64,000 nucleotides of DNA, taken from NCBI GenBank assembly GCA_903877645.1, contig CAIRES010000080.1, positions 1 through 64,000 on the forward strand, in the 5' to 3' direction. The notes under the pieces are model-generated. The model had not been told where the DNA came from, did not search any database, and saw only the letters and a program-made list of their open reading frames with translations. Made by a program: the position numbers and the translations under genes. Shown here piece after piece: positions 32,063 to 40,927 of this stretch. This DNA is from an uncultured Bacteroidota bacterium (GTDB lineage: Bacteria; Bacteroidota; Bacteroidia; Chitinophagales; Chitinophagaceae). Within the stretch, counting starts at the first letter, position 1, and every line of letters starts with the position of its first letter.

Positions 32063-32905
32063 TCAATAATCGCCCAAAGAAGTTACAGGTAGTTGGGTGA
32101 GTGCTTCTTCGAGTTGCTTATCACTTGGAGCGCTCCCATGCCATTCGTGGGTACCTTCCATGAAGCTGATGCCTTTGCCCATGACGGTATGCATGACGAT
32201 GCAAACGGGTTTGCCCTTGCCGGTTGCTGCTTTTGCCTTGGCAAGGCCATCGATCACGGTGTCCATATTGTGACCTTCCATTTCCAAGACGTGCCAACCA
32301 AATGCTTCAAATTTATCCTTAATAGACCCCAGCCCCATTACGCGATCGGTAGGGCCATCGATCTGCTGGCCATTAAAATCTATAGTAGCGATGAGGTTAT
32401 CAATCTTGTGGTGGGCGGCAAACATGATGGCTTCCCAGTTCTGGCCTTCTTGTAGTTCACCATCGCCATGCAATGAGTAGACAATGTGATTATCGTTATT
32501 CATTTTCTTGGCAAGGGCTGCGCCGCAAGCAACACTCATACCCTGACCCAATGAGCCGCTGGCAATGCGCACACCCGGCAGGCGCTCGTGAGTAGCGGGA
32601 TGGCCTTGCAAGCGGGAATTGATATGCCTGAAAGTGGCCAATTCGCTTACCGGGAAATACCCTGAGCGCGCAAGTACACTATAGAATACAGGAGAGATAT
32701 GCCCATTGGATAAGAAGAAAATATCTTCGCCGGTGCCATTCATATCAAAACCGGGCTTGCGGTCCATAGCTTTGAAGTAGAGGGCTATAAGAAAATCCGT
32801 ACAGCCAAGCGAACCGCCGGGATGGCCACTTTGTACTTTATGCACCATCCTTACTATATCGCGGCGCACCTGGGTGGCCATTTCCTGTAAATGCTGAGTA
32901 TCCAT
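32063..32905 (-). CDS. Transketolase N-terminal subunit
   Basis: From the ATG at 32905 the product has 280 residues, half of a normal transketolase: VQSGHPGGSLGCTDFLIALYF, FFLSNGHISPVFYSVLARSG, RIASGSLGQGMSVACGAALA and the TPP/Mg site YSLHGDGELQEGQNWEA...IDFNGQQIDG. Bacteroidota often split transketolase into N- and C-subunits encoded side by side. Here no C-subunit gene is adjacent on either side. The enzyme moves two-carbon units in the pentose phosphate pathway. The longer start at 32929 is excluded because it overlaps the -7 box. Confidence 0.93.
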   Translation of the reverse strand: MDTQHLQEMATQVRRDIVRMVHKVQSGHPGGSLGCTDFLIALYFKAMDRKPGFDMNGTGEDIFFLSNGHISPVFYSVLARSGYFPVSELATFRHINSRLQGHPATHERLPGVRIASGSLGQGMSVACGAALAKKMNNDNHIVYSLHGDGELQEGQNWEAIMFAAHHKIDNLIATIDFNGQQIDGPTDRVMGLGSIKDKFEAFGWHVLEMEGHNMDTVIDGLAKAKAATGKGKPVCIVMHTVMGKGISFMEGTHEWHGSAPSDKQLEEALTQLPVTSLGDY

Positions 32906-32926
32906 TATTTTTTGCGAAATTATGCG

Positions 32927-32934
32927 CAAAAGTA
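32927..32934 (-). promoter_or_regulatory. -7 box of tktN
   Basis: Read on the minus strand this is TACTTTTG, fitting TAnnTTTG, 21 bases upstream of the ATG at 32905. Confidence 0.55.
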
Positions 32935-33012
32935 TATGATTAAAGGCATTTTATGCAAGAAAAATATCCACAGTGATTTTCTAAACTTTCCTTGCGTAAT
33001 TTGCAATGTAGT

Positions 33013-34089
33013 ATGGAAACCAGTGATAGCTCAAAAAAGTATTTTACGAAGCGGCTTACTGCCTGGCATCAAACAGATAACGACCGCAGCCTGCCCTGGA
33101 AAAGTGAAAAAGACCCATACAAGATCTGGTTATCGGAAGTGATATTGCAACAAACGAGGGCATTGCAAGGACTACCCTACTACCTGCGATTCGTGGAGGC
33201 ATTCCCTACTATAAAGGATATGGCCGCAGCCAATGATGATGATGCATTCAGGCTGTGGCAGGGACTCGGTTATTATAACCGCTGCAAGAATATGCTGAAT
33301 ACGGCGCGTTTCATAACAAATGATCTCAATGGCACATTTCCCGATACTTATGAGGGGCTTCTTGCCCTTAAAGGGATCGGACCATACACTGCTGCTGCTG
33401 TTGCGTCTTTTGCATACGGCGCACCTAATGCCGTAGTGGACGGAAATGTGTACAGGGTGCTTGCCCGCTATTTTGGAATAGAGGAGCCGTTTGATACCAC
33501 AAAAGGCAAAAAGGTCTTTGCACTGCTTGCGCAGGAATTACTGGATAAGAAAGACAGCGCTGCCTATAACCAGGCTATTATGGACCTTGGCGCTACAGTG
33601 TGTACTCCGCGCAACCCTTCTTGCAACGACTGCCCGTTACAGAAAAAATGTGTTGCTTTCGAACAGGGCCTTACCGGGTTGCTGCCGGTGAAGAGCAAAA
33701 AAACAATAGTCAAAAAAAGATACTTTAATTACCTGTTATTGCAGTGGAAGGATACAATATGGGTACATAAAAGAACCGGCAATGATATATGGCAAAACCT
33801 GCATGAACCATTCCTGATAGAAAGCGAAGCACCGCTCGATGCAAACGAGGTTTTAAGTCATGAATTATTTAAAAAAGAGGCATTCATCCATAAGGATATT
33901 AGCTATACGGGAGAAGTTAGCCAAAGATTGACGCACCGAATCATAGAAAGCCGTTTTTTTATTGTTCCCTTGTTAAAAAAAACGGATATAAGCGATAAGG
34001 AGGGCAAATGGCTGAGTATTAATAATTTAAAAAAAACAGCCTTCCCTAAGACATTTCTTTCTTTTTTAGAAAAAAAACTATACTTTTAG
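33013..34089 (+). CDS. mutY: A/G-specific adenine DNA glycosylase
   Basis: A 358-residue MutY that removes A opposite 8-oxoG. It has LPWKSEKDPYKIWLSEVILQ (catalytic Glu in SEVILQQT), the helix-hairpin-helix GLLALKGIGPYTAAAVASFA, the catalytic Asp in AVVDGNVYRVLARYFG, the 4Fe-4S ligands in CTPRNPSCNDCPLQKKC (spacing C-6-C-2-C-5-C) and a NUDIX-like C-domain for 8-oxoG. I use the ATG at 33013. mutY-ssb-gldE in this order is a familiar Bacteroidota cluster. Confidence 0.96.
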   Translation: METSDSSKKYFTKRLTAWHQTDNDRSLPWKSEKDPYKIWLSEVILQQTRALQGLPYYLRFVEAFPTIKDMAAANDDDAFRLWQGLGYYNRCKNMLNTARFITNDLNGTFPDTYEGLLALKGIGPYTAAAVASFAYGAPNAVVDGNVYRVLARYFGIEEPFDTTKGKKVFALLAQELLDKKDSAAYNQAIMDLGATVCTPRNPSCNDCPLQKKCVAFEQGLTGLLPVKSKKTIVKKRYFNYLLLQWKDTIWVHKRTGNDIWQNLHEPFLIESEAPLDANEVLSHELFKKEAFIHKDISYTGEVSQRLTHRIIESRFFIVPLLKKTDISDKEGKWLSINNLKKTAFPKTFLSFLEKKLYF

Positions 34090-34131
34090 AATTATTAGTT
34101 ATGATTTTTCATTTAAAAATTAGAAACTGTT

Positions 34132-34554
34132 ATGCGAGGTCTAAACAAAGTGATGCTGATAGGTAATATAGGAAAGGAGCCGGACGTGCAGTACCTGGAA
34201 GGGAATATTGCTGTAGCGAAGTTCCCATTGGCAACAACAGAAACATATAAGGATAAGAATGGCACACTTATTTCGCAAACAGAATGGCATACGATAGTGC
34301 TGTGGCGCGGGCTGGCCGAACTGGCACAAAAACATTTGCATAAAGGGAGTCTCATATATTTGGAAGGGCGCATAAGAACACGCAACTGGGAAGATAAAGA
34401 TAAGAACCGCCGCTCGAGCACCGAGATAACCGGGGACAACCTGGTGATGCTGGACAAAAGAAAAGAGCAAAGTGAGCAGGGTGCAGAAAATGCAACAATA
34501 CCTGATATGAACTTTGAAGCCGGGAATATGCATAAAGATGACCTTCCTTTTTAA
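34132..34554 (+). CDS. ssb: Single-stranded DNA-binding protein
   Basis: The 140-residue SSB starts MRGLNKVMLIGNIGKEPDVQ and has the OB-fold core (VAKFPLATTETYKDKNG; EWHTIVLWRGLAELAQKHL; GSLIYLEGRIRTRNWEDKD) and the acidic tail tip DDLPF that binds partner proteins. It lies 42 bases after mutY. A terminator hairpin follows. Confidence 0.96.
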   Translation: MRGLNKVMLIGNIGKEPDVQYLEGNIAVAKFPLATTETYKDKNGTLISQTEWHTIVLWRGLAELAQKHLHKGSLIYLEGRIRTRNWEDKDKNRRSSTEITGDNLVMLDKRKEQSEQGAENATIPDMNFEAGNMHKDDLPF

Positions 34555-34575
34555 GTTGGCATATTATTTTTAATA

Positions 34576-34614
34576 GAAAAACAGGAAGAACATGGGTATG
34601 TTTGCCTGTTTTTC
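34576..34614 (+). terminator. Terminator after ssb
   Basis: GAAAAACAGG (34576-34585) pairs with CCTGTTTTTC (34605-34614), with an inner AACAT/ATGTT pair. It ends exactly where the gldE promoter box begins. Confidence 0.75.
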
Positions 34615-34622
34615 TAACTTTG
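34615..34622 (+). promoter_or_regulatory. -7 box of gldE
   Basis: TAACTTTG matches TAnnTTTG. It abuts the ssb terminator and lies 25 bases before the TTG start of gldE. Confidence 0.55.
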
Positions 34623-34647
34623 ATACGATCACCAAACTACAATTCAC

Positions 34648-35997
34648 TTGGAAAGCACAGAAGGCGAGGCGAATATCAGTACATTACTCTTACAGGTATC
34701 CGCGGGTAATTTTTCAGCGCCAAACGTCACCATACTCATTATAGCCATTCTGATCCTTTTGCTGATGTCGGGGATAATAGCGGGAGCAGAAACTGCTTTT
34801 TTTTCGCTTTCAGCAAAAGACATTAACTACCTTAATGCCAAAGAAAAGACCAGCGCACGTATAGCGAGCCAGCTATTGGAGCACCCAAAAATGCTACTGG
34901 CCACCATACTTGTGGCCAACAATTTTATCAATATCGCGATAGTGATCTCTACCAATGTACTGATCAATTCGCTGATGGCACCAGGGTTGAACCCGGTGCT
35001 TTCTTTCCTGATACAGGTGGTGAGCGTTACGTTTTTACTGGTACTATTTGGAGAGGTACTCCCGAAAGTATACGCTACGCAAAACAACCTGCGGATGGCA
35101 TTACTTTCTTCTTCTTTCATCAGGATATTGTTCTCTATCTTCAAACCGATCAGCAGGACATTAGTGAACTCTACCAGCTTTATAGAAAGCAAGCTGGGCA
35201 ATAAAATCAACAAGAACATCAGCAACGAAGATTTTGAGCATGCGATAGAGCTGACGGTAGGGCATACAGCCACGAAAGAAGAAGTAAATATTTTTAAAGG
35301 AATCCTGAAATTCGGCAACATCTCTGCCAAACAGGTAATGCGCACCCGCATGGATGTAAGTGGCATAGACCACGACATGACGTTTGCGGAAGTGCGCAGC
35401 TACTGCCTGGAAGCAGGCTATTCCCGCCTGCCGGTGTATAAAGAAAGCCTAGATAAAATTGCAGGCGTTATTCATACTAAAGATTTTTTGCCCCACATCA
35501 ATAAAGATGATTTTGCCTGGCACACCCTCATCCGCAGTGCGTACTTTGTGCATGAGGGCAAGCTGATTGAAGACCTGCTGAAAGAGTTTCAGCAAAAGCG
35601 CATCCACTTTGCTATTGTGGTGGATGAGTTTGGCGGCACATCGGGCATCATCACGCTGGAGGATATAATGGAGGAGATCATCGGCGATATAAAGGATGAG
35701 TTTGATGAAGAGGACCTGCAGTATAAAAAAATAGACGACAACAATTTCATTTTTGAAGGCAAGACACTGATCAATGATGTGTGCCGTATCATAGGCATCC
35801 CTTCAGACACCTTTGAAAAAGCACGTGGAGAGAGCGACTCACTGGCGGGGCTAATACTGGAGATCTCGGGTAGATTCCCTAAGGTCAACGAGGTCATTAA
35901 GCATGAGCATTTCGAATTTACGGTAATGGCACTGGATAAAATGAGGATTCAGCGCGTGAAGATGACTATTCATCCGCCAGTGGAAGAAGAAGAGTAA
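34648..35997 (+). CDS. gldE: Gliding motility-associated CNNM/CBS membrane protein GldE
   Basis: The 449-residue protein has a CNNM-type membrane domain (ILIIAILILLLMSGIIAGAE; FFSLSAKDINYL; LLATILVANNFINIAIVIST; LVLFGEVLPKVYATQNNLRM), a CBS pair (VMRTRMDVSGIDHDMTFAEV; VIHTKDFLPHI; FAIVVDEFGGTSGIITLEDI) and a C-terminal CorC/HlyC domain (EIIGDIKDEFDEEDLQYKK). Its place after mutY and ssb identifies it as GldE, which supports gliding and T9SS function. gldD, the usual next gene, is absent here. The start is a TTG; no ATG precedes the first membrane helix. Confidence 0.9.
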   Translation: MESTEGEANISTLLLQVSAGNFSAPNVTILIIAILILLLMSGIIAGAETAFFSLSAKDINYLNAKEKTSARIASQLLEHPKMLLATILVANNFINIAIVISTNVLINSLMAPGLNPVLSFLIQVVSVTFLLVLFGEVLPKVYATQNNLRMALLSSSFIRILFSIFKPISRTLVNSTSFIESKLGNKINKNISNEDFEHAIELTVGHTATKEEVNIFKGILKFGNISAKQVMRTRMDVSGIDHDMTFAEVRSYCLEAGYSRLPVYKESLDKIAGVIHTKDFLPHINKDDFAWHTLIRSAYFVHEGKLIEDLLKEFQQKRIHFAIVVDEFGGTSGIITLEDIMEEIIGDIKDEFDEEDLQYKKIDDNNFIFEGKTLINDVCRIIGIPSDTFEKARGESDSLAGLILEISGRFPKVNEVIKHEHFEFTVMALDKMRIQRVKMTIHPPVEEEE

Positions 35998-36241
35998 TTT
36001 GACAGCGGAGAAACAGAGCGAAGAGCGGAGGGAGCGGCCCGCCCAATCGTCCGGTAGAAAAGCACAGAATCTAAAGGGGAAAGTTTGGTTGAGTTATCTG
36101 TCCTGCTCAAGACAACCCCTACCCTAAAGGGGAAAGTTTGGTTGAGTTATCTGTCCTGCTCGAACCGGCGAGTCCTCGCTGAAGGAGCGAGAGATGTCGC
36201 CAGAAACACGGAATAGTAATGAGTACAGTAGATTATCAATA
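35998..36241. other. Repeat-bearing intergenic region
   Basis: Lies between gldE and the convergent synthetase gene. It holds a copy of the GCGGAGAAACAG element (36004-36033) and a pair of 38-bp direct repeats. No gene is seen. Confidence 0.6.
36071..36161. repeat. Two identical 38-bp direct repeats
   Basis: The unit CTAAAGGGGAAAGTTTGGTT plus GAGTTATCTGTCCTGCTC occurs at 36071-36108 and again at 36124-36161 with no mismatch, 15 bases apart. It resembles the dispersed CTAAAGGGGAA-type repeats common between Bacteroidota genes. Function unknown. Confidence 0.85.
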
Positions 36242-39200
36242 TTAAGCCGGCTTTACAGGACTACCACCCCAACTACTGTTGGATTGAAGGTTCTCCCCCT
36301 TCATGAGCAGTGAGAGTGGTTCTATGTTTACATTATTGCCTATTTCGCTGTCGTAAAGAATGATGGTGCGTGCGCCAATGCTGCAACGCTCACCGATCTT
36401 TACGGGGCCCACTTTCATTACCCGGTCTTCGAACAAGTGTGTCTGCGGGCCACAATCTTCATTGAGCGCTGAATCGTCGCCGATGTTGACCATATCATAC
36501 TCGGTGATGTCGGTAGTGTTCATCCATACGCGCCTGCCTGTTTTAACGCCCAGAAAGCGGAGCATGATGGAAACCCAGGGGGTACCCCTCATAAAATCGA
36601 GGAGAAAGGGCACAGACAGAGCTTCGTAGGTAGAGGTGATGCCTTCGCTACGCCACACCTTGAAATTCCACATTGGCTTTTGTTCCGGCTTATACTTACC
36701 TACCACCAGCCACTTTAGCGCAACAGTAACAAAGAATGTGGGCAGCCCCATATAGAACAAATAATAGAATGGGAACTCAAGAACGACCACCCACCATTTA
36801 TTATTGACCACCAGGTCATGACCGTATGCGATGAAGAAAATACTGCAAATTAGGATCACCGTTTCAGGGATGAGTATCCTGATGAACTCGACAATACTAC
36901 GGGCAAGCACTTTTCCGGCTGATGGTTTAGCTGTAAGCTCTGTGGCAAAAGCACGGCTGGCCTGCCGGCGAGGCAATGCGATGGCAGGAGAACCAAACCA
37001 ATCACGGGCACTACTTTGCTGCCCCAGTTGCTCTGCGGATGGCGGCGTAGACAACACCCCGATCAGCATACGATTGGGCAGTACATAGCCTTGGGGGATC
37101 AGTGCACTGTTGCCAACGAAGCTATTGTTACCAATAACAGTGTTGTCAAGTATCAATTGCTGACCACGCACATCGGATTCGCCGAGCGTAACGGCATCAG
37201 CCACAAAGGAGCCCTTGCCGATGGTGAGCAATGGATGCGTAACACTACTGGCGGTAGATATTTCGGTATTCTTGCCCACTTTGGCCCCAAGCGCACGGAA
37301 CAACAGGGATATATATACCGTGGCATAAATAGGATGCAGCACAATAAGTGATAAAGACATCAGCTGATCTGCGAACCACTTACGCACATAAAACCAACTA
37401 TAGATAGGATACTTGCCGGGCTTAATGCCCCACTGAAACAGCCTGGTAAGCACAACGGTAACCAATGTAAATACAATGATATAGCTCAGCGCTAATGAAG
37501 GGGTAACGATGAGATAACTAAAGTCGTAATCGCCAGTGGAGTTGTCGAGGTTATTGATGATGATGATGGTAGGCAATAACGGCAACAGCACTACAAACGG
37601 GAAGACCAAGAGGGAGACTGTAAAAATAAATGAGTACCTCTTGCGCTTACCATCGGATACGGGAAGTGGCTGTGGCATATCGGCCAGCGTCTTGGTTTCT
37701 TTGAGGACAGCAGGGCTGCCATACCATACTTCAAAACTTTTGATCGTTTTGCCTTCCTGCAAATAGCTAAGGTCCTGTAGTTCGCCCCATTCCTGTATGT
37801 GGGCACCACCGGCTATTACTGCACTACTTCCTATATAAGCGTGGTCGCCAAGCGTAACGCGGCGGAGTTTAAGCAGGCCATCCTCGACATAAGCATTGTT
37901 AATGACTGTTTGTGAGCTGATACTTACATCGCTACCTATTGTGACAAGATCTTCGGCACCGATAGTAAAGGCACTTAGCTGAGCATCTTTGGCCACTTTT
38001 ACACCCATACGGCGGAGGTAGCCATTGTATAAAGGAGTACCGTTCAGGAATTGTGCCGGCAACAGGCGTTGCAAAGTTTTCACAAACCACCACCTGAAGT
38101 AATAACTACCCCACAGCGGATAATCCCCTTCCTTCATCCTGCCGATCACCAGCCACTTCATACCGATAGTGAAGGCTGCGAATAAAGGAGGGATAAAGCA
38201 AAACATACACAGCGCCGTGGTGATGCCATAAGTGATATTCTTTGTATCCTCGGCAACATAATAATAACCGAGGTATGGAAAGAATATCTGCACGGCAAAA
38301 AGGCCATAGATAAAGAGTAATGAAAAAGTCTGAGCCAGCCAGCAGAGCATGAATCTTGACTTAGGCACAGGATTAAAAACACGAGTAGCCCTTGGTTCGG
38401 TTACGGGCTTGCTTTCCCAATGCTTGGTCAATTCGCTGAGTGGCCGGTGCAGGTAAATATCCTTTAAAGAAGCCTGCGGAATATTGGCCTCGCGCCTGCA
38501 ACGTGACACAAAGGCCGCAGCCAGCAGCGAGTGGCCACCGAGATCGGTAAAGAAATCGTTTTGCAGTTCTATATTCCTATTAGGGAAAAACTTACGGAGG
38601 GCTGCAATGAGCCTGTCTCCGAGTGGAGCATCGAGATCTATAACTTCATTGGTGATGGCCACAGCATTCTCCAGCAACATAGCCGGCACAGGCAACGCCT
38701 TCCTGTTTATCTTACCACTGGGCAGGCGGGGCATATCCGGCAACTGCATGATCACGCTCGGCACCATATAGGCAGGTAACACCTTGGCCAGTTCATCGCG
38801 AATGTGCTGCTGATTCATCTTCACAGGGTCGTCGCAAACAATGTAGCCGGCAAGGTGATCTTGCCCGTTGACATCCTTTTTCACGGCGACTGCTGCTGCT
38901 GTAACATCGGGCAGGTTGCTTAACTTAGTTTCTATCTCGCCAAGCTCAATACGATAACCCCGTAGTTTGACCTGGTCATCGAAACGACCATGAAAATCGA
39001 CCGTACCATCGGCATTGATGATAGCTGCATCTCCCGTTTTGTATATTACTGATCCGGGAAGATCGGCCAGCGCTGCAGGCTTTATTATAAATTTCTGGGC
39101 GGTAAGCTCGGGCAGGTTGATGTAGCCTTTGCATACACCGGCACCTGTAATGACGAGTTCCCCTTTCTCCCCTCTTGGTAAGATTTTTAGATGCTCATCT

Positions 39201-40204
39201 ACAATAGCCAGATTGTAATTGGGCAAAGGCGTACCAATAGTGATGGCATCACCGGGCTTTAGGGCAATGAGTGAAGATGTAACAGTGGTTTCGGTAGGTC
39301 CGTAGCTATTGTAGAAACGCCGCTCAGGAACTGACCAGCGAGCCAACACCTGGGTGGTACAGGCCTCACCACCTGCATTGACTATACGGAGCAATGGTAC
39401 ATCATCTTCCATTACCGCCAGCAGGCTGGGTACAGCATGTAACACGGTGATGCGATGCCGCCTCAGTACCACATCCAGCTCATCAATAGATTTTGCGGTA
39501 GCGGCATCGGCCACATAGAGTGTGGCCCCGGCGAAATAACTGATCCAAACCTCTTCGCACCACATATCGAATGATACCGAAAAGCCCTGGTATACTCTAT
39601 CATCGCTATTCACTTCCAACACCGAATTTTCGGCACGTACAAGGTGGCATATCTGTCGGTGTGCAATTGGAATCCCCTTTGGCTTACCCGTGCTGCCGGA
39701 TGTATACAGTACATAGGCATTATCGTCGGGGCGGGCACCGGGTGTGATGTATATTAATTCGTCAGTTTTTGGGGGCGGTACTACGGTAAAGATCGGGCAG
39801 GCAATATTCAACTTACCCTGGCTGATGCAGCCTTTAGCTCCTACTTCATTCATTACGGTCTCTACACGTTCAGCAGGCATCTCAAAATCGAGTGGCACAT
39901 AGGACGCCCCGGCTTTGACTATGCCCAAAACTGCCACATGCAGCTCGAGGCCACGAGGCCACCAAATACCTACGGGATCGCCTGGCTTAATACCGTTCTG
40001 ATAGAGGTGGTCGGCCATGGCATCACTCCAGCGGTCGAGTTCGGCATAAGTGAGCGATGTATCATTAAAAAAGAGGGCTGCTTTTGAAGCATGCACCTGA
40101 GCGGATGCACGAAAAATATCTGCAAGCGTTTCTTCACGTAAAAAATCGGGACGATGGGCTCCAGGTACTATACTTAGGGATATATGCTCGGCTTCGGGGG
40201 TCAC
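36242..40204 (-). CDS. Membrane NRPS-like poly-amino-acid synthetase (A-T-3x[2TM-C])
   Basis: A 1,320-residue protein with a GTG start. Adenylation domain at 1-~510: A3 YVLYTSGSTGKPKGIPIAH (~164-182), A4 FDMWCEEVW (~212, with the Asp that holds an amino group), A5 NSYGPTETT (~299), A7 YKTGD, A8 GRFDDQVKLRGYRIELGEIE (~406), A10 PSGKINRKAL. Carrier domain at ~530-590 with DLGGHSLL (phosphopantetheine Ser ~559). Then six membrane helices in three pairs (~618-650/660-690, ~857-886/897-925, ~1110-1132/1138-1168), each pair followed by a hexapeptide-repeat (left-handed beta-helix) C-type domain (~720-840, ~955-1080, ~1205-1320). No thioesterase. This is the layout and almost the length of epsilon-poly-L-lysine synthetase and of the NRPS terminal-domain family. 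It probably activates one amino acid and links it into a homopolymer at the membrane. No accessory gene is adjacent. Confidence 0.88.
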   Translation of the reverse strand: MTPEAEHISLSIVPGAHRPDFLREETLADIFRASAQVHASKAALFFNDTSLTYAELDRWSDAMADHLYQNGIKPGDPVGIWWPRGLELHVAVLGIVKAGASYVPLDFEMPAERVETVMNEVGAKGCISQGKLNIACPIFTVVPPPKTDELIYITPGARPDDNAYVLYTSGSTGKPKGIPIAHRQICHLVRAENSVLEVNSDDRVYQGFSVSFDMWCEEVWISYFAGATLYVADAATAKSIDELDVVLRRHRITVLHAVPSLLAVMEDDVPLLRIVNAGGEACTTQVLARWSVPERRFYNSYGPTETTVTSSLIALKPGDAITIGTPLPNYNLAIVDEHLKILPRGEKGELVITGAGVCKGYINLPELTAQKFIIKPAALADLPGSVIYKTGDAAIINADGTVDFHGRFDDQVKLRGYRIELGEIETKLSNLPDVTAAAVAVKKDVNGQDHLAGYIVCDDPVKMNQQHIRDELAKVLPAYMVPSVIMQLPDMPRLPSGKINRKALPVPAMLLENAVAITNEVIDLDAPLGDRLIAALRKFFPNRNIELQNDFFTDLGGHSLLAAAFVSRCRREANIPQASLKDIYLHRPLSELTKHWESKPVTEPRATRVFNPVPKSRFMLCWLAQTFSLLFIYGLFAVQIFFPYLGYYYVAEDTKNITYGITTALCMFCFIPPLFAAFTIGMKWLVIGRMKEGDYPLWGSYYFRWWFVKTLQRLLPAQFLNGTPLYNGYLRRMGVKVAKDAQLSAFTIGAEDLVTIGSDVSISSQTVINNAYVEDGLLKLRRVTLGDHAYIGSSAVIAGGAHIQEWGELQDLSYLQEGKTIKSFEVWYGSPAVLKETKTLADMPQPLPVSDGKRKRYSFIFTVSLLVFPFVVLLPLLPTIIIINNLDNSTGDYDFSYLIVTPSLALSYIIVFTLVTVVLTRLFQWGIKPGKYPIYSWFYVRKWFADQLMSLSLIVLHPIYATVYISLLFRALGAKVGKNTEISTASSVTHPLLTIGKGSFVADAVTLGESDVRGQQLILDNTVIGNNSFVGNSALIPQGYVLPNRMLIGVLSTPPSAEQLGQQSSARDWFGSPAIALPRRQASRAFATELTAKPSAGKVLARSIVEFIRILIPETVILICSIFFIAYGHDLVVNNKWWVVVLEFPFYYLFYMGLPTFFVTVALKWLVVGKYKPEQKPMWNFKVWRSEGITSTYEALSVPFLLDFMRGTPWVSIMLRFLGVKTGRRVWMNTTDITEYDMVNIGDDSALNEDCGPQTHLFEDRVMKVGPVKIGERCSIGARTIILYDSEIGNNVNIEPLSLLMKGENLQSNSSWGGSPVKPA

Positions 40205-40315
40205 TCGTTAATTTTATGTCGAAAAGTACAACAATTATCAGGTATTTAGGTAGTAAAAACATGCCAAGTCCAAATTAGGACCGATAACTATCATTCATTT
40301 TTACAGATGCCTTCG

Positions 40316-40323
40316 TATTTTTG
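40316..40323 (+). promoter_or_regulatory. -7 box of trmH
   Basis: TATTTTTG fits TAnnTTTG, 16 bases before the ATG at 40340. Confidence 0.5.
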
Positions 40324-40339
40324 AGGCACAAACAAAGAT

Positions 40340-40927
40340 ATGACACCCGAAAGAGCGGAAAGAATACAGAAAGTACTGAGTTACCGCCAGCCGGGCCTGG
40401 TGGTAGTGATGGAGAATGTACATGACCCACATAATATATCGGCCGTAATGCGTACCTGCGACGCAGTGGGGGTGCAGGATATTTTTGTGCTGATGACAAG
40501 AACACCCAGGCACATGGAGTATGGTAAGAACAGCTCATCGGGAGCAAAAGGATGGCTGACCATACATGAATATGATAATACAGCGGCATGTATGCATGCA
40601 GTGAAAGAAAAATGTAAGCATATCTATGCCACTCACCTGGGCGTGGAATCGCATTCGCTTTATGAATTGGACCTGACGGGCAGTGTGGCGCTGGTATTCG
40701 GGAATGAACATGACGGGGTAACAGAGGAGTGCCTGAGCTATTGCACGGGCAATTTCATCATTCCACAGGTGGGGATGGTTAAGTCACTAAACATCTCTGT
40801 AGCCTGCGCTATAACGCTGTATGAGGCATTCAGGCAGCGGCAGATAGCTGGCAGCTATTCCGGAGTACCACAATTGCCGGAAGGTGAACAAACAGAATTA
40901 TCTAAAAAATGGGGAGTGCTGGATTAA
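40340..40927 (+). CDS. trmH: SpoU-family tRNA (guanosine-2'-O)-methyltransferase
   Basis: The 195-residue SPOUT enzyme has all three motifs: ENVHDPHNISAVMRTCDAVG (motif 1 with the catalytic Arg), LVFGNEHDGVTEECL (motif 2) and IPQVGMVKSLNISVACAITL (motif 3, knotted SAM site). The N-terminus RAERIQKVLSYRQPGLVVVM is typical of TrmH, which methylates G18 in the D-loop of tRNAs. Its stop codon overlaps that of the convergent fic gene (TTAA). Confidence 0.9.
   Translation: MTPERAERIQKVLSYRQPGLVVVMENVHDPHNISAVMRTCDAVGVQDIFVLMTRTPRHMEYGKNSSSGAKGWLTIHEYDNTAACMHAVKEKCKHIYATHLGVESHSLYELDLTGSVALVFGNEHDGVTEECLSYCTGNFIIPQVGMVKSLNISVACAITLYEAFRQRQIAGSYSGVPQLPEGEQTELSKKWGVLD

Noticed and set aside
40084-40278. 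Small plus-strand ORF before trmH
   Set aside because: It overlaps the start of the synthetase gene and its sequence is the shadow of that frame.
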